64,000 nucleotides of DNA from Polyangium fumosum (lineage in GTDB: Bacteria > Myxococcota_A > Polyangia > Polyangiales > Polyangiaceae): positions 62,001-126,000 of the forward strand of contig NZ_SSMQ01000011.1 in NCBI RefSeq assembly GCF_005144585.1, written 5' to 3'. Under the pieces are notes generated by a model. The model saw nothing but the letters and a program-made list of their open reading frames with translations. It did not search any database and had not been told where the DNA came from. The position numbers were made by a program, and so were the translations under genes. Positions 47,779-59,816 of the stretch are shown one piece after another. Positions within the stretch are counted from its first letter, which is position 1; every line of letters begins with the position of its first letter.

Positions 47779-49536
47779 ATGACGACTACACTTCGGCGCG
47801 ATCTCGCGCTCCTCTTGGCCTTGGCCTCGGCCGCCGTGCTCGGCGCGACCGGGGTATCGTGCTCTTCCAGCAGCGTGGGGGGTTCGTCCGCGACCCAGGG
47901 AACCGGCGGGGCCGGGGCCTCCGGATCGGGCGGCTCGGCCGGCGCGGGCGGGGAAGGGGGGACGTTTATTGGCAGCGGCCCCAATCCGGACGGACCGTTC
48001 GTTGATTTTCCTGCCGGTCCGCAGCTCGACATGGGCGCGCCCGCCGAGGCGCCCGCTCTCTTCCAGGGCATGCCCGGAGAGCCGCAGGGCGGCCCGTGCC
48101 TCTCGGAGCCGCCGGTGGACGCGCTCGTCCCGACCAACTGGACACCGCTGCGCTTCGAATGGATTGCGCCGGCGGGTCACAATGTCTTCGAGCTTCGGCT
48201 CAAGGTCGACAACCAGGTGAACGAGCTCCTGGTCTACACCTCGGCCACCTCGTACACGATTCCCGCGGAGATCTGGTCCGGGCTCGCGGGGCACAGCGCG
48301 GGCCGCGACATCAAGATGACCGTGCGGAGCGGGCAGATCGACGGCGGCCAGCTCGTCGCCGGTCCGCTCGTCGGCACCGAGGGCGTGGTCCACGTGGCGC
48401 CCGTGGCGGCGCCGGGATCGATCGTGTACTGGACGACGGGCGCGCCGGGCTCGGGCAAGACCGCATTGAAGGGTTTTTCCATTGGCGACACCCAGTTGAC
48501 GACGGTGCTCTCGCCCGAGATCATGGGCGGCGATACGACGTGCGTGGCTTGCCACGCCTCGTCGCCGGACGGCGCGCTCACGTTTTTCACGCGTGACGCG
48601 ACCCTCGGCACGCGGACCGTCACGGCGCGAAAGGTGGACGGGACGGCGGGTTTGCCCACGGAGGCGCAGGTCTCGTCCGTGGCGCTCGGGCTGCTCGGAC
48701 GGCAAAAACAATCGGCGCCGACGCTCTCGGAGAAGCGGTACACGGCGCAGGACGCCGTCGCCATCACGGTCATGATCGACCCTGCGTTCACGGCGAACAA
48801 GAACGAGCTCGTCTGGACCGACCTTCATACGCTGGACCCGGTGACGGGCTCGGGCATTCTCCCGCGTATCGGGGACACCCACGCCCCCGCGTCGCCGACG
48901 TTCTGGCACGACGGGACGACGATCGCGTACACGACGGCCACGACCTCCGGCGAAGGCGTCGTCACGGGCATCACGGACGCCGACACGACGATGGACATCT
49001 ACACGGTGCCCTTCAACGCCCGGCAGGGCGGCAATGCGACGCCGCTGCCGGGCGCGAGTGATCCCGGGTTTTTGGAGTTTTACCCCGTGATCTCGCCAGG
49101 CGACACGCTGCTCGCGTTCAATCGGTTCGCGCCCTACAAGTTCGACGGCGTGAACTGGGCGGATTCGTACGACGAGCCGATGGCCGAGGTCTTCGTGGTG
49201 CCGGCGAAGGGCGGCGAGCCCGTGCGCGTGGCCGCCAACGATCCGCCGGCCTGCGTGAACCGGCCGAGCCCGGGCATCACGAACTCGTGGCCGCGCTGGG
49301 CGCCGAGCGCCGAGGCATTCCAGGGGAAAAAGTATTACTGGCTGACGTTCAGCTCGAAGCGGCGCGACCTGAACAACCCGCAGCTCTTCGTGAGCGGCGT
49401 CGTGACGAAGGTGCAGCCCGACGGCACCGAGGTCATCGAAAAGACCTACCCCGCGCTCTACGTGACGTCGCAGGTCCCGGAGGAGAACAACCACACGCCG
49501 GCCTGGGACGTGTTCCAGATCGAACCGCCGCAATAG
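47779..49536 (+). CDS. Lipoprotein with single CxxCH motif and beta-propeller-like domain
   Basis: 585 residues from ATG 47779. The signal peptide (ALLLALASAAVLGATGVSC) has a lipobox with Cys at about 28, followed by a Gly/Ser/Ala spacer of about 40 residues, common in this organism's surface lipoproteins. The mature part is beta-rich. TTCVACHASSPDGALTFF at about residue 255 carries one CxxCH, the covalent haem c motif; the 'SPDG' directly behind it and later repeats (VISPGDTLLAFNRF, FWHDGTTIAYTT) look like TolB/WD-type propeller blades. It may be a surface cytochrome or use the motif in another way. Function unknown. Confidence 0.78.
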   Translation: MTTTLRRDLALLLALASAAVLGATGVSCSSSSVGGSSATQGTGGAGASGSGGSAGAGGEGGTFIGSGPNPDGPFVDFPAGPQLDMGAPAEAPALFQGMPGEPQGGPCLSEPPVDALVPTNWTPLRFEWIAPAGHNVFELRLKVDNQVNELLVYTSATSYTIPAEIWSGLAGHSAGRDIKMTVRSGQIDGGQLVAGPLVGTEGVVHVAPVAAPGSIVYWTTGAPGSGKTALKGFSIGDTQLTTVLSPEIMGGDTTCVACHASSPDGALTFFTRDATLGTRTVTARKVDGTAGLPTEAQVSSVALGLLGRQKQSAPTLSEKRYTAQDAVAITVMIDPAFTANKNELVWTDLHTLDPVTGSGILPRIGDTHAPASPTFWHDGTTIAYTTATTSGEGVVTGITDADTTMDIYTVPFNARQGGNATPLPGASDPGFLEFYPVISPGDTLLAFNRFAPYKFDGVNWADSYDEPMAEVFVVPAKGGEPVRVAANDPPACVNRPSPGITNSWPRWAPSAEAFQGKKYYWLTFSSKRRDLNNPQLFVSGVVTKVQPDGTEVIEKTYPALYVTSQVPEENNHTPAWDVFQIEPPQ

Positions 49537-49565
49537 CAGCTTCCGCCGCATGGCGCGCGGCGCGC

Positions 49566-49830
49566 ATCGTTGCGCGAGCGACACCCACCTCATGGCGGTC
49601 GCCCCGGAAACGTTGCGCGAGGCGCGGACACGCCGTGGCCGAGGGTGCGGAAACGTTGCGCAAGCGGCGTCCACGTCCTGGAAGTGCGCTCAGGAACGTT
49701 GCGCGAGCCGCGAACACCACATGGCGGTCGGCTCGGAAACATTGCGCAACCAGCATCCACGCCGTGGCCGCGCCTCGCGCAACGACGCCGCACCGTCGTC
49801 CATCCCGTGCGGCGCCTTCGCGCAACGTCG
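49566..49830. repeat. 43-bp tandem repeat array
   Basis: The core [CG]RTTGCGCRA recurs at 49568, 49611, 49654, 49697 and 49740, each exactly 43 bases apart, with the rest of the unit (CAC-N2-C-R-TGG at about +20) also kept. After a shift of 8 bases two more partial units (TCGCGCAACG at 49775 and 49818) are again 43 apart. 43 is not a multiple of three, so a protein repeat is unlikely. The array lies between the CxxCH lipoprotein gene and the second hairpin-arm element. Confidence 0.85.
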
Positions 49831-49867
49831 CGCGCCGTTTTCCACGCGAAGACCGTCACCTGCGCTG

Positions 49868-50173
49868 CGCTGGGGCTTTGCCCCAGGCCCCAGCAGGGGC
49901 TGTCCGCCCCTGCACCCGGACCAGCGAGGCGCTGGACCCAAGCTCGATGAACTGCGCGATGCGCAGTTCATCGAACAGGCCCGGTCAAGACCGGCAACGG
50001 CGTTCCCCACCAAGACAGCCGCGCTGCGGGTTCGGCTGGCAACCCGGCTCCGTCGTCGGCCTGTTTGAAAAACTGCGCATCGCGCAGTTTTTCAACCCTG
50101 GGTCCAGCGCCTCGCTGGTCCGGGGTCGAGGGGGCGGACAGCCCCCCGCGGGGTCCGGGGCAGCGCCCCGGTC
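49868..50173. repeat. Hairpin-arm palindromic element, complete copy 2 (inverted relative to copy 1)
   Basis: About 306 bases with a 90-base core (49975-50064). Left arm: CTGGGGC-TTT-GCCCCAG (49870-49886), GGGGC-TGTCC-GCCCC, CCAGCG-AGG-CGCTGG, TCGATGAACTGCGC-GAT-GCGCAGTTCATCGA (49944-49974). Right arm: TTGAAAAACTGCGC-ATC-GCGCAGTTTTTCAA (50065-50095), CCAGCG-CCT-CGCTGG, GGGGGC-GGACA-GCCCCC, CCGGGGC-AGC-GCCCCGG (50155-50171). Reverse-complemented, its arms and core match copy 1 in order. Also in a convergent gap. Confidence 0.85.
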
Positions 50174-50184
50174 CGCTTCCGGTC

Positions 50185-51417
50185 TCAAGGAAGGGCTTCG
50201 AGTGCGTCTTCCGCTTCCTTCACGTCCTTCGTGAACTCCTTCACGTGGCGGTCCCGCTCCTCGCTTTGCCATTCTGCGTCGGAAAACACGCTCTGCGCAT
50301 AGGCCTTCGTCGTGTGGAAAGGCCCGTCGCGCCCCGGGACGAGCTCGCGGTCGGGGTAGGTGTCTTCTTTCAGCAGGTATGCCTCCACGTCGCGCAGCAC
50401 GAACGGGGATTTCGCCTGCTCGTCGAGGACGAGTTTGCCGAAAATGCACATTTTTGCCTCCTGCGCGCCGGCGCCGAGCGGCTCGTTGTGCTCCAGGTAG
50501 GCGAAGCCGTCCCCGTCGGCGTCGTCCACGCGGCCCACGACCACGTAGCGGCCTGGTTTGTCCACGGCGAGGCGCAGGTACAAGCAAAGCGAGCCGTCTT
50601 CGAGGACCTCGCGCACGTCGCCCGTCAAGCGGGCCGGCGGCGCGGGGGTGTAGATCACGTCGAAGCGCGCGCTGCCTTCCTCGCCGTCGATGCGTAGATC
50701 GAGGCTCACCGCGATGGGGCCGTGGTAGCCGCCGAACCCCTCCTTCGCTGGGGCGAAGAGCGCGGCGACCGCGGAGCCGCCCGCGCCCTCCTCGGCGAAT
50801 ACGACGGGGGCCGCGGGCAACGTGCCTGCTTGTGGCATCGTCTCCGGGACGCGGGCGTCGGCGCGCAGGACTTCGCACCGCGCAGGGCCTTCGCTCGTGG
50901 TGCACGAGACCTGGAGGCGCGCGGCCTCGTCGCCGACGAGATACAAGCGATCTTGCTCCAGCGTCACGCGCGCGTCCGTGAGCTTCTTGTCCGAGCGCGC
51001 GAGCGGCTGCGTGCTCTTCGAGACGGAGTGCGCCTTTTGGAGGTCGGGTTTTTCCGAGAGCGGGCGTGCGCCGGGCGGGTACCGTGTCGCTTGCAAATAC
51101 CCTTCGAGCGTGTGCCGCCTGCGCTCCAGGCGCCTTTCGGCGAGCGCACGCGCGCTCACCTCCGCCCCGTCCTCGCCCGCGTTTTTCGGGGCCACCCATC
51201 GGGACTTCGGACCGTCTTGGCGAGGGGCAGGCGTGTCTCCTGCCGCGCGCGCGGGGGCCGCGGCGAGCAGCTCCTCTTCGGAGGGCGCGCGCCGCGGCGA
51301 GAGGCGGTCGCGTTGCCAGAAGAGCAGGAGACCTGCGGCGAGGACGAGCGCCCCGAGGGCGAGGCGTCGCCGTCCTGGCCGCGGAGAGGTCGTTTTTCCT
51401 GGCAATCGTTTCGTCAC
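50185..51417 (-). CDS. Membrane-anchored protein of unknown function
   Basis: 410 residues. A basic N-terminus (KRLPGKTTSPRPGRRR) precedes one membrane helix (LALGALVLAAGLLLFW, about 18-33), so the rest should be periplasmic. A spacer rich in Ala, Arg and Pro leads to a beta-rich region from about 150: LEQDRLYLVGDEAARLQVSC, VSLDLRIDGEEGSARFDVIYTP, and LAVDKPGRYVVVGRVDDADGDGFAYLEH. These could be two immunoglobulin-like modules. The last 60 residues are helical and charged. The gene sits 9 bases downstream of the lipase-like gene, with which it is probably co-transcribed. No family recognised; a chaperone or secretion partner for the lipase is a possibility only. Confidence 0.72.
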   Translation of the reverse strand: MTKRLPGKTTSPRPGRRRLALGALVLAAGLLLFWQRDRLSPRRAPSEEELLAAAPARAAGDTPAPRQDGPKSRWVAPKNAGEDGAEVSARALAERRLERRRHTLEGYLQATRYPPGARPLSEKPDLQKAHSVSKSTQPLARSDKKLTDARVTLEQDRLYLVGDEAARLQVSCTTSEGPARCEVLRADARVPETMPQAGTLPAAPVVFAEEGAGGSAVAALFAPAKEGFGGYHGPIAVSLDLRIDGEEGSARFDVIYTPAPPARLTGDVREVLEDGSLCLYLRLAVDKPGRYVVVGRVDDADGDGFAYLEHNEPLGAGAQEAKMCIFGKLVLDEQAKSPFVLRDVEAYLLKEDTYPDRELVPGRDGPFHTTKAYAQSVFSDAEWQSEERDRHVKEFTKDVKEAEDALEALP

Positions 51418-51426
51418 GCGGAGGAA

Positions 51427-52317
51427 TTACAGGGCGTCGGCGACCATGTCGGCGCGCACCGGGGCGATGATCCCTCCCCAGGCGCCGTTCGCGTAATGGT
51501 TGTACTGCTCGGCGTCGTCGCGGAGAAGGACCGAGTGGAACGACCACTTCGCCTTGTTGTTGCTCGTCGCGCCCGAGCCCGTCGTGAGCGTGCCACCGCA
51601 CAGGAGATCCCCCGGGTTGCAGAAGCTGCCCTCCACGGAGACGCCGCCGGTCGAGTGGTATCCGACCGCCTCGTCGTCCTGACCGGCCAGCGTGGCCGAG
51701 TAGAGCGTGCCCTTCGCGCCCGCGAACATGTAAAACCACTTTCCGCGGGTCTGGTTGTGGTCGTAGAGGCCACGCATCGTGGCCGTCTTCAGGTCGTCCG
51801 TGAGCTTGTCGCTCACCGCCCAGGCGCCGATGTTCGCGAGCTCGCTGCCGCCGCCGGCGCCGCTCGCGACGTCGACCCACTTGATGTTCCAGCCGGTCTG
51901 CGTGCCGCCCGCATTGCCACACGTGCCGTTCGAGGCCGGGGTCGCGTTTTTGATGCTGCGCGACGAGCCGCCGAATTCCGCCAGCGCGTAGCCGATCTGG
52001 GCGTCGCCGGCGCTGTGGGCGGCGATGTAACACCAGTTCGAGCCCGTACAGTAGCAATCGAGGGCGTCGCGGATGCGGTAGTTCTGCTCGGAGATGCGGC
52101 TCTTGCCGTCCCAGTTGACGGCCTTCTTGTTGACGCCGGCCGCGGTCCCCGACGAACCCCAGTAGGAGAAGTCGGTGTAATTGCCCGCCTTGGTCGCGGT
52201 GCCGGTGTTCCGGCCGTGAATCCAGAGCGAGAAGTTCGTCGCCGACGCGTCGGGAGCCACGAGGAGCGCGGCGGCGGCCAGGGGAGTGAATGCGAGGAGG
52301 AGGGAGGCGCGGGACAT
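51427..52317 (-). CDS. Secreted alpha/beta-hydrolase, lipase-like
   Basis: 296 residues from ATG 52317. The signal peptide (ASLLLAFTPLAAAALLVAPDASA) is followed by NFSLWIHGRNTG, where His-Gly is the oxyanion region, and by CYIAAHSAGDAQIGYALAEFGG, whose A-H-S-A-G-D is the nucleophile elbow with the catalytic Ser. WFYMFAGAKGTLYSATLAGQDDEAVGYHSTGG probably supplies the Asp and FHSVLLRDD or YDHNQ the His. Several Cys pairs suggest disulphides outside the cell. It is likely a secreted lipase or esterase. The downstream gene, 9 bases away, encodes an anchored periplasmic protein that could assist it. Confidence 0.78.
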   Translation of the reverse strand: MSRASLLLAFTPLAAAALLVAPDASATNFSLWIHGRNTGTATKAGNYTDFSYWGSSGTAAGVNKKAVNWDGKSRISEQNYRIRDALDCYCTGSNWCYIAAHSAGDAQIGYALAEFGGSSRSIKNATPASNGTCGNAGGTQTGWNIKWVDVASGAGGGSELANIGAWAVSDKLTDDLKTATMRGLYDHNQTRGKWFYMFAGAKGTLYSATLAGQDDEAVGYHSTGGVSVEGSFCNPGDLLCGGTLTTGSGATSNNKAKWSFHSVLLRDDAEQYNHYANGAWGGIIAPVRADMVADAL

Positions 52318-52473
52318 CCTGCGATGAGAATCGAGCGGATCGATTGTGTCAAGCGGGAACCCGGCGCCTTCATTCGAAGGAATTGCAGACCCGCAGAGCT
52401 TTTCCGCGCCGGCTGAACCGGCCCGTGACGGGGGCCACTTGTAAGGATCTTTCAACCGTCGGGGCGTGGCGGG

Positions 52474-52479
52474 TAGCAT
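52474..52479 (+). promoter_or_regulatory. -10-like TAGCAT upstream of the endonuclease/phosphatase-family gene
   Basis: GGGTAGCATG at 52471-52480 gives TAGCAT, which ends 8 bases before the ATG at 52488. No Shine-Dalgarno sequence lies between. It follows the same spacing rule as the elements before 13561, 25369 and 30971. Confidence 0.35.
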
Positions 52480-52487
52480 GGGCGGTC

Positions 52488-53648
52488 ATGGCACTCCTCA
52501 CCCGCCGCCGCGCGTCGTTCGCGCTCACGATGTCGGCGCTCCTCGCCTTGCTCCCGGCCTGCGAGCCGCTCGCGGACGACCTCGATTTCGTCCGCCAGGA
52601 GGTCCAGGTCACCACGCGCAGCACGCTCGTGCCGCCCGCCGAGCCCGCGCCCGCCACGCTCAAGGTGATGGCCTGGAACGTGAAATACGGCGCCGCGCGG
52701 ATCGACTTCTGGTTCGATTACTGGGGCGACCGCGTGCAGATGACGCGGCAGGAGGTCGTCGAGAACATGGCCGACCTCTACCGCCTCGTGAACGAGTACG
52801 ACCCCGATATCCTCATGACCGAGGAGATCGAGGTGAACTCCCGGCGCAGCGCCTACTACGACATGGTGCAGGGCATGCTGGAGGGCACGAGCCTCAATTA
52901 CGCGGCCTACATCCAGACCTGGAACAGCCGCTTCATCCCCTCCGAGGGCGTCGGCCGGATGGATCTCGGCAACGCGATCTTCTCGAAATACCCCATCACG
53001 TTCGCCGAGCGGATCCGGCAGGAGGATCGCACCGATCAGGACGGGATCACGGCCAAGTTCTACATTCACCGCATGATCGGGCGTGCTGTGATCGACGTGG
53101 GCGCGGGCCGCGACGTGGCCGCGTACGTCGTGCACACCGAGGCCTACGATGTCGACGGCACGAAGGGCCGGCAGATCCAGCAGATCTACGACGAAATCAA
53201 AAAGGAGACGCGCCCGTTCGTGCTCGGCGGCGATTTCAACGAGCTGCCCCCGAACGCGGTCAAGCTCGTCGGTTTCCCCGACGAACACCCGAGCTCGATC
53301 GGCACCGAATACCAGCAGCCCCCGTACACGCCGGAGATCATGCAGAAATTCTACGACGATTACCTGCCCTGGGTGAGCCTCGACGCCTACGGCACCTCCG
53401 AGGCCACGCAGCGGCGATATTTCACGCATACCGTGGCCGGGCCGCTGTACAAGGACGAGTCGGGCAATCCGCAGTTCTGGAACCGCACCCTCGATTACCT
53501 CTTCGTCACGAAGGCCGACGCCTGGGCCGCGGGCTCTACGGACGTGCTCCAGGAGCCGGGCAGGCAAGGGATCCAGAGGGATCCGCTGATGCTCAGTGAC
53601 CACGCGCCCGTCGTGGGGACGTGGGTGCTCGGGGGAGGGACGCCGTGA
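52488..53648 (+). CDS. Lipoprotein of the endonuclease/exonuclease/phosphatase superfamily
   Basis: 386 residues from ATG 52488. The signal peptide SFALTMSALLALLPAC ends in a lipobox with Cys at about 25. The catalytic domain shows LKVMAWNVKYG (Asn for metal binding), ILMTEEIEV (Glu ligand), VVHTEAY, FVLGGDFNELP (Asp and Asn) and the C-terminal LSDHAPVVGTW (Asp-His), the complete set for this fold. Members include DNases, sphingomyelinases and inositol phosphatases. With lipid anchoring, a surface nuclease or phosphodiesterase is likely, but the substrate cannot be told. It overlaps the next gene by 4 bases (GTGA). Confidence 0.88.
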   Translation: MALLTRRRASFALTMSALLALLPACEPLADDLDFVRQEVQVTTRSTLVPPAEPAPATLKVMAWNVKYGAARIDFWFDYWGDRVQMTRQEVVENMADLYRLVNEYDPDILMTEEIEVNSRRSAYYDMVQGMLEGTSLNYAAYIQTWNSRFIPSEGVGRMDLGNAIFSKYPITFAERIRQEDRTDQDGITAKFYIHRMIGRAVIDVGAGRDVAAYVVHTEAYDVDGTKGRQIQQIYDEIKKETRPFVLGGDFNELPPNAVKLVGFPDEHPSSIGTEYQQPPYTPEIMQKFYDDYLPWVSLDAYGTSEATQRRYFTHTVAGPLYKDESGNPQFWNRTLDYLFVTKADAWAAGSTDVLQEPGRQGIQRDPLMLSDHAPVVGTWVLGGGTP

Positions 53649-54472
53649 AGCGAGTGCTGTTCGCCGCGCTCGGCCTCCTCGCCCTGCTCTCGCCGGCCCT
53701 CGCCGAGGCCGATCCGATGCCCGCGCGCGAGACGGCGCGGGTCCTCGACAAGGGAAACCTCTCCGCCGGGCTCCTCTCGCCGTTCGAGCTCGGGCTCGGC
53801 GGCGGCTGGGAGGTCACCACGATGATCGTGCCCTGGCTCCTGCTCTCGCCGAACGTCACGTTCCGCGGCGAGCTCGGCCATCTCGGCAAGGGGGTCGTCG
53901 TGACGGGTGAATACGGACTTTCCGTACCGACCGGCGCGATGCGCCTGACGCAGGGATATCTGTTCCCGACGTGGGAGACGTCGGGGCAGCGGCCCGGCTG
54001 GGTGGTCGCGCCGACGGCGGGGCTCTGGATCTCGGGCGGCGAGCGCGGCGTCCTGACGGGGCGGCTGGAGACGACGGTCGGCTTTTCGCTCGGCGACAAC
54101 CCTGCGACGCCGCTGGAGTCGTACGCGCCGCTCGAGCTGCTCTTCGCGCCGGCGCTGAACGGCTTCCGCGTCCGGACCGGCCTCGCCTACGATTACGCGA
54201 TCCTCGATTGGCTGCGGGCCCGCGCCGCCGTGAACGGATATGCGATCGGGCGGAGCCCGCACCCGCCGCGCTCGCCGTTCTACGCCAGCGCCGAGGTCGG
54301 GATCGAGATCGGGCTCGGCAAGACGGTGCGCATCGCGCTCGGCGGCATCTGGTACAATTACGATCAGCGCGAAAAGGTCCTCGAAAAAGGGGGCGACGGG
54401 CGATGGCGCAGGGTCCCCGTGCGAACGAACGATTTTTTCCCGACGTTCGACTTGATTCTCCGGCCCCGGTGA
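53645..54472 (+). CDS. Probable outer-membrane beta-barrel protein
   Basis: 275 residues from GTG 53645, overlapping the upstream gene by 4 bases. A signal peptide (RVLFAALGLLALLSPALAEA) is followed by alternating hydrophobic-polar strands rich in Gly and aromatic residues (LSPFELGLGGGWEVTTMIVPWLLL, VVVTGEYGLSVPT, GVLTGRLETTVGFSLG, VRIALGGIWYNYD), as expected for a small beta-barrel. The protein ends in a strand closing with FDLILRPR rather than a clear C-terminal Phe. It is transcribed together with the lipoprotein of the nuclease/phosphatase superfamily. Function is unknown; it may be a porin-like or assembly partner. Confidence 0.7.
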   Translation: MKRVLFAALGLLALLSPALAEADPMPARETARVLDKGNLSAGLLSPFELGLGGGWEVTTMIVPWLLLSPNVTFRGELGHLGKGVVVTGEYGLSVPTGAMRLTQGYLFPTWETSGQRPGWVVAPTAGLWISGGERGVLTGRLETTVGFSLGDNPATPLESYAPLELLFAPALNGFRVRTGLAYDYAILDWLRARAAVNGYAIGRSPHPPRSPFYASAEVGIEIGLGKTVRIALGGIWYNYDQREKVLEKGGDGRWRRVPVRTNDFFPTFDLILRPR

Positions 54473-54543
54473 AGCGAGGCTAGAGCGACCCTCCTCTCCT
54501 CTCCCGCCGGGAGCGGAGTCGAGGGGGAGGGGAGCTTCCGATC

Positions 54544-58389
<3,846 letters not shown>

Positions 58390-58412
58390 CCTCGCTTTAC
58401 GAGATTCGGGTC

Positions 58413-59816
58413 ATGCAAAACCACGCGGTCGTCCTCGGTGCGGGCATGTCCGGCCTCTCGGCTGCGCGGGTGCTCGAACGATTCTTCGAGAAGATCACGG
58501 TCCTCGATCGGGACGACCTCCCGGAGGGCCCCACGGCGCGCGCCGGCGTGCCGCAGGCGAGGCACGTGCACGCCCTCGTCACACGCGGGGCCCAGGAGCT
58601 CGACGCCTTGTTCCCGGGTTTCCTCGCGGAGTACGAGGCGAAAGGCGCGCACGCGCTCGACGTCCCCTACGACGGCGCGATTCTGCGAACCTTCGGCTGG
58701 CAGCAGCCGATGCGCAGCGGCTGCACGGTCTATCTCGCGTCGCGGGATCTCACCGAATCGATCGTGCGCCGCCGGCTGCGGGAGGGCGGCCGCGTGGAGA
58801 TCCTCCCAAGGACCGAGGCGACGGGGCTTTACGTTCGTCCCGACGCGCCCGGACGGGCCGCGGGGGTGCTCGTGGTGCAGCGGGGCGGCGGGGCGCACCT
58901 CACGCTCCCGGCCGATCTCGTGGTCGACGCGAGCGGCCGTTCGTCGAAGGCGCTTTCGTGGCTCGCGTCGCTCGGCGCGGAGGTCCCGCGCGAGGAGGTC
59001 GTCGATTGTTATTCGGGGTATAGCTCCCGCTGGTACGAGGCCCCCGAAGCATTGCCCCCGGATCATTGGTGGAAGCTCGTCTGGCTCGATCCTTCGCCCC
59101 AGGAACATCAGTTCGTCGGCGGCGTGCTCTTCCCGGTCGAGGGGCGCCGCTGGATCCTCACGCTCGTCGGATACGCCAAGCAGTACCCGCCGAGCGACGA
59201 GGAGGGGTTTTTCCGCATGCTCGGCGAGCTACGGTCTCCGATCTTGCAGCGCATGGCGGAGCTTGGCCGGCCCATCTCGCCGGTTTATTCGAGCCGCGCG
59301 AACCAGAACCGCCTGCGCCGCTTCGACCAACTCGCCAAGCCCTTGCCGGGGTTCGTCGCCGTGAGCGACAGCGTTTGCACGTTCAACCCGATGTATGGCC
59401 AGGGCATGACCGTCGCCACGCTCTCGGCCCGCGCCCTCGAATCCACGCTCACGCGCGTCTCGCTCGGGGATCCCGGCTTCGAGCGGGTCTTTTTCGGCAG
59501 CCAGCAGCGCGCGCTCCGGGACGCGTGGAACCTCGCGACGAGCGCCGACATGCGCTTCCCGGGCACGAAGAGTGATCTCCCGGCGCCCTCGCGGTTTGCG
59601 GCGTTCTTTGGCGATTCCATTTTGCGGACCATGAACCACGACGCCGAGGTGCTCCGGCGGGTGATGCCCGTGTATTACATGCTGAAGTCCACGCGCTCGC
59701 TCTTCGAGCCGGATCTCGCCGCGCGCATCCTGCTCGGCGGCGCGGTCGACGCGGCCGCGGCGCGTCTCCACCCGACCCCCCTCTCGCCGACCCCGCCGCC
59801 GCGCCCCGAAAACTAG
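58413..59816 (+). CDS. FAD-dependent oxidoreductase / monooxygenase-like protein
   Basis: 467 residues from ATG 58413. The N-terminal HAVVLGAGMSGLSAARVLE is the G-x-G-x-x-G dinucleotide fold, followed by an acidic strand end VLDRD; the second FAD motif DLVVDASGRSSK lies at about 170-180, and a third, GFVAVSDSVCTFNPMYGQGMTVA, at about 320 (the G-D-A...P-x-x-G-x-G-like element with Ser-Asp-Ser). This set is typical of aromatic hydroxylases and of geranylgeranyl-reductase-like enzymes. The substrate is unknown. It follows the large kinase by 23 bases. TACGAG ends 9 bases before the start, suggesting an own leaderless promoter. Its end overlaps the convergent GST gene by 4 bases. Confidence 0.84.
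   Translation: MQNHAVVLGAGMSGLSAARVLERFFEKITVLDRDDLPEGPTARAGVPQARHVHALVTRGAQELDALFPGFLAEYEAKGAHALDVPYDGAILRTFGWQQPMRSGCTVYLASRDLTESIVRRRLREGGRVEILPRTEATGLYVRPDAPGRAAGVLVVQRGGGAHLTLPADLVVDASGRSSKALSWLASLGAEVPREEVVDCYSGYSSRWYEAPEALPPDHWWKLVWLDPSPQEHQFVGGVLFPVEGRRWILTLVGYAKQYPPSDEEGFFRMLGELRSPILQRMAELGRPISPVYSSRANQNRLRRFDQLAKPLPGFVAVSDSVCTFNPMYGQGMTVATLSARALESTLTRVSLGDPGFERVFFGSQQRALRDAWNLATSADMRFPGTKSDLPAPSRFAAFFGDSILRTMNHDAEVLRRVMPVYYMLKSTRSLFEPDLAARILLGGAVDAAAARLHPTPLSPTPPPRPEN

Noticed and set aside
45859-49674. A continuous minus-strand frame of about 1271 codons reaching far upstream of the phosphatase
   Set aside because: Only the last 420 codons read as real domains. The rest is Arg/Pro/Ala-rich antisense of the lipoprotein and the 43-bp repeats, as expected in very GC-rich DNA.
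49566-49830. CRISPR array as explanation of the 43-bp periodicity
   Set aside because: The whole unit is similar from copy to copy, without unique spacers alternating with identical repeats, and no cas gene is present.
49569-49950. Short proteins translated from the 43-bp repeat
   Set aside because: 43 is not divisible by three, so the frame changes at each unit; open frames on both strands are a GC effect.
45509-50173. Retron, group II intron or insertion sequence
   Set aside because: No reverse transcriptase or transposase gene lies in or beside the elements, and their cores of 90-120 bases carry no recognisable coding sequence.
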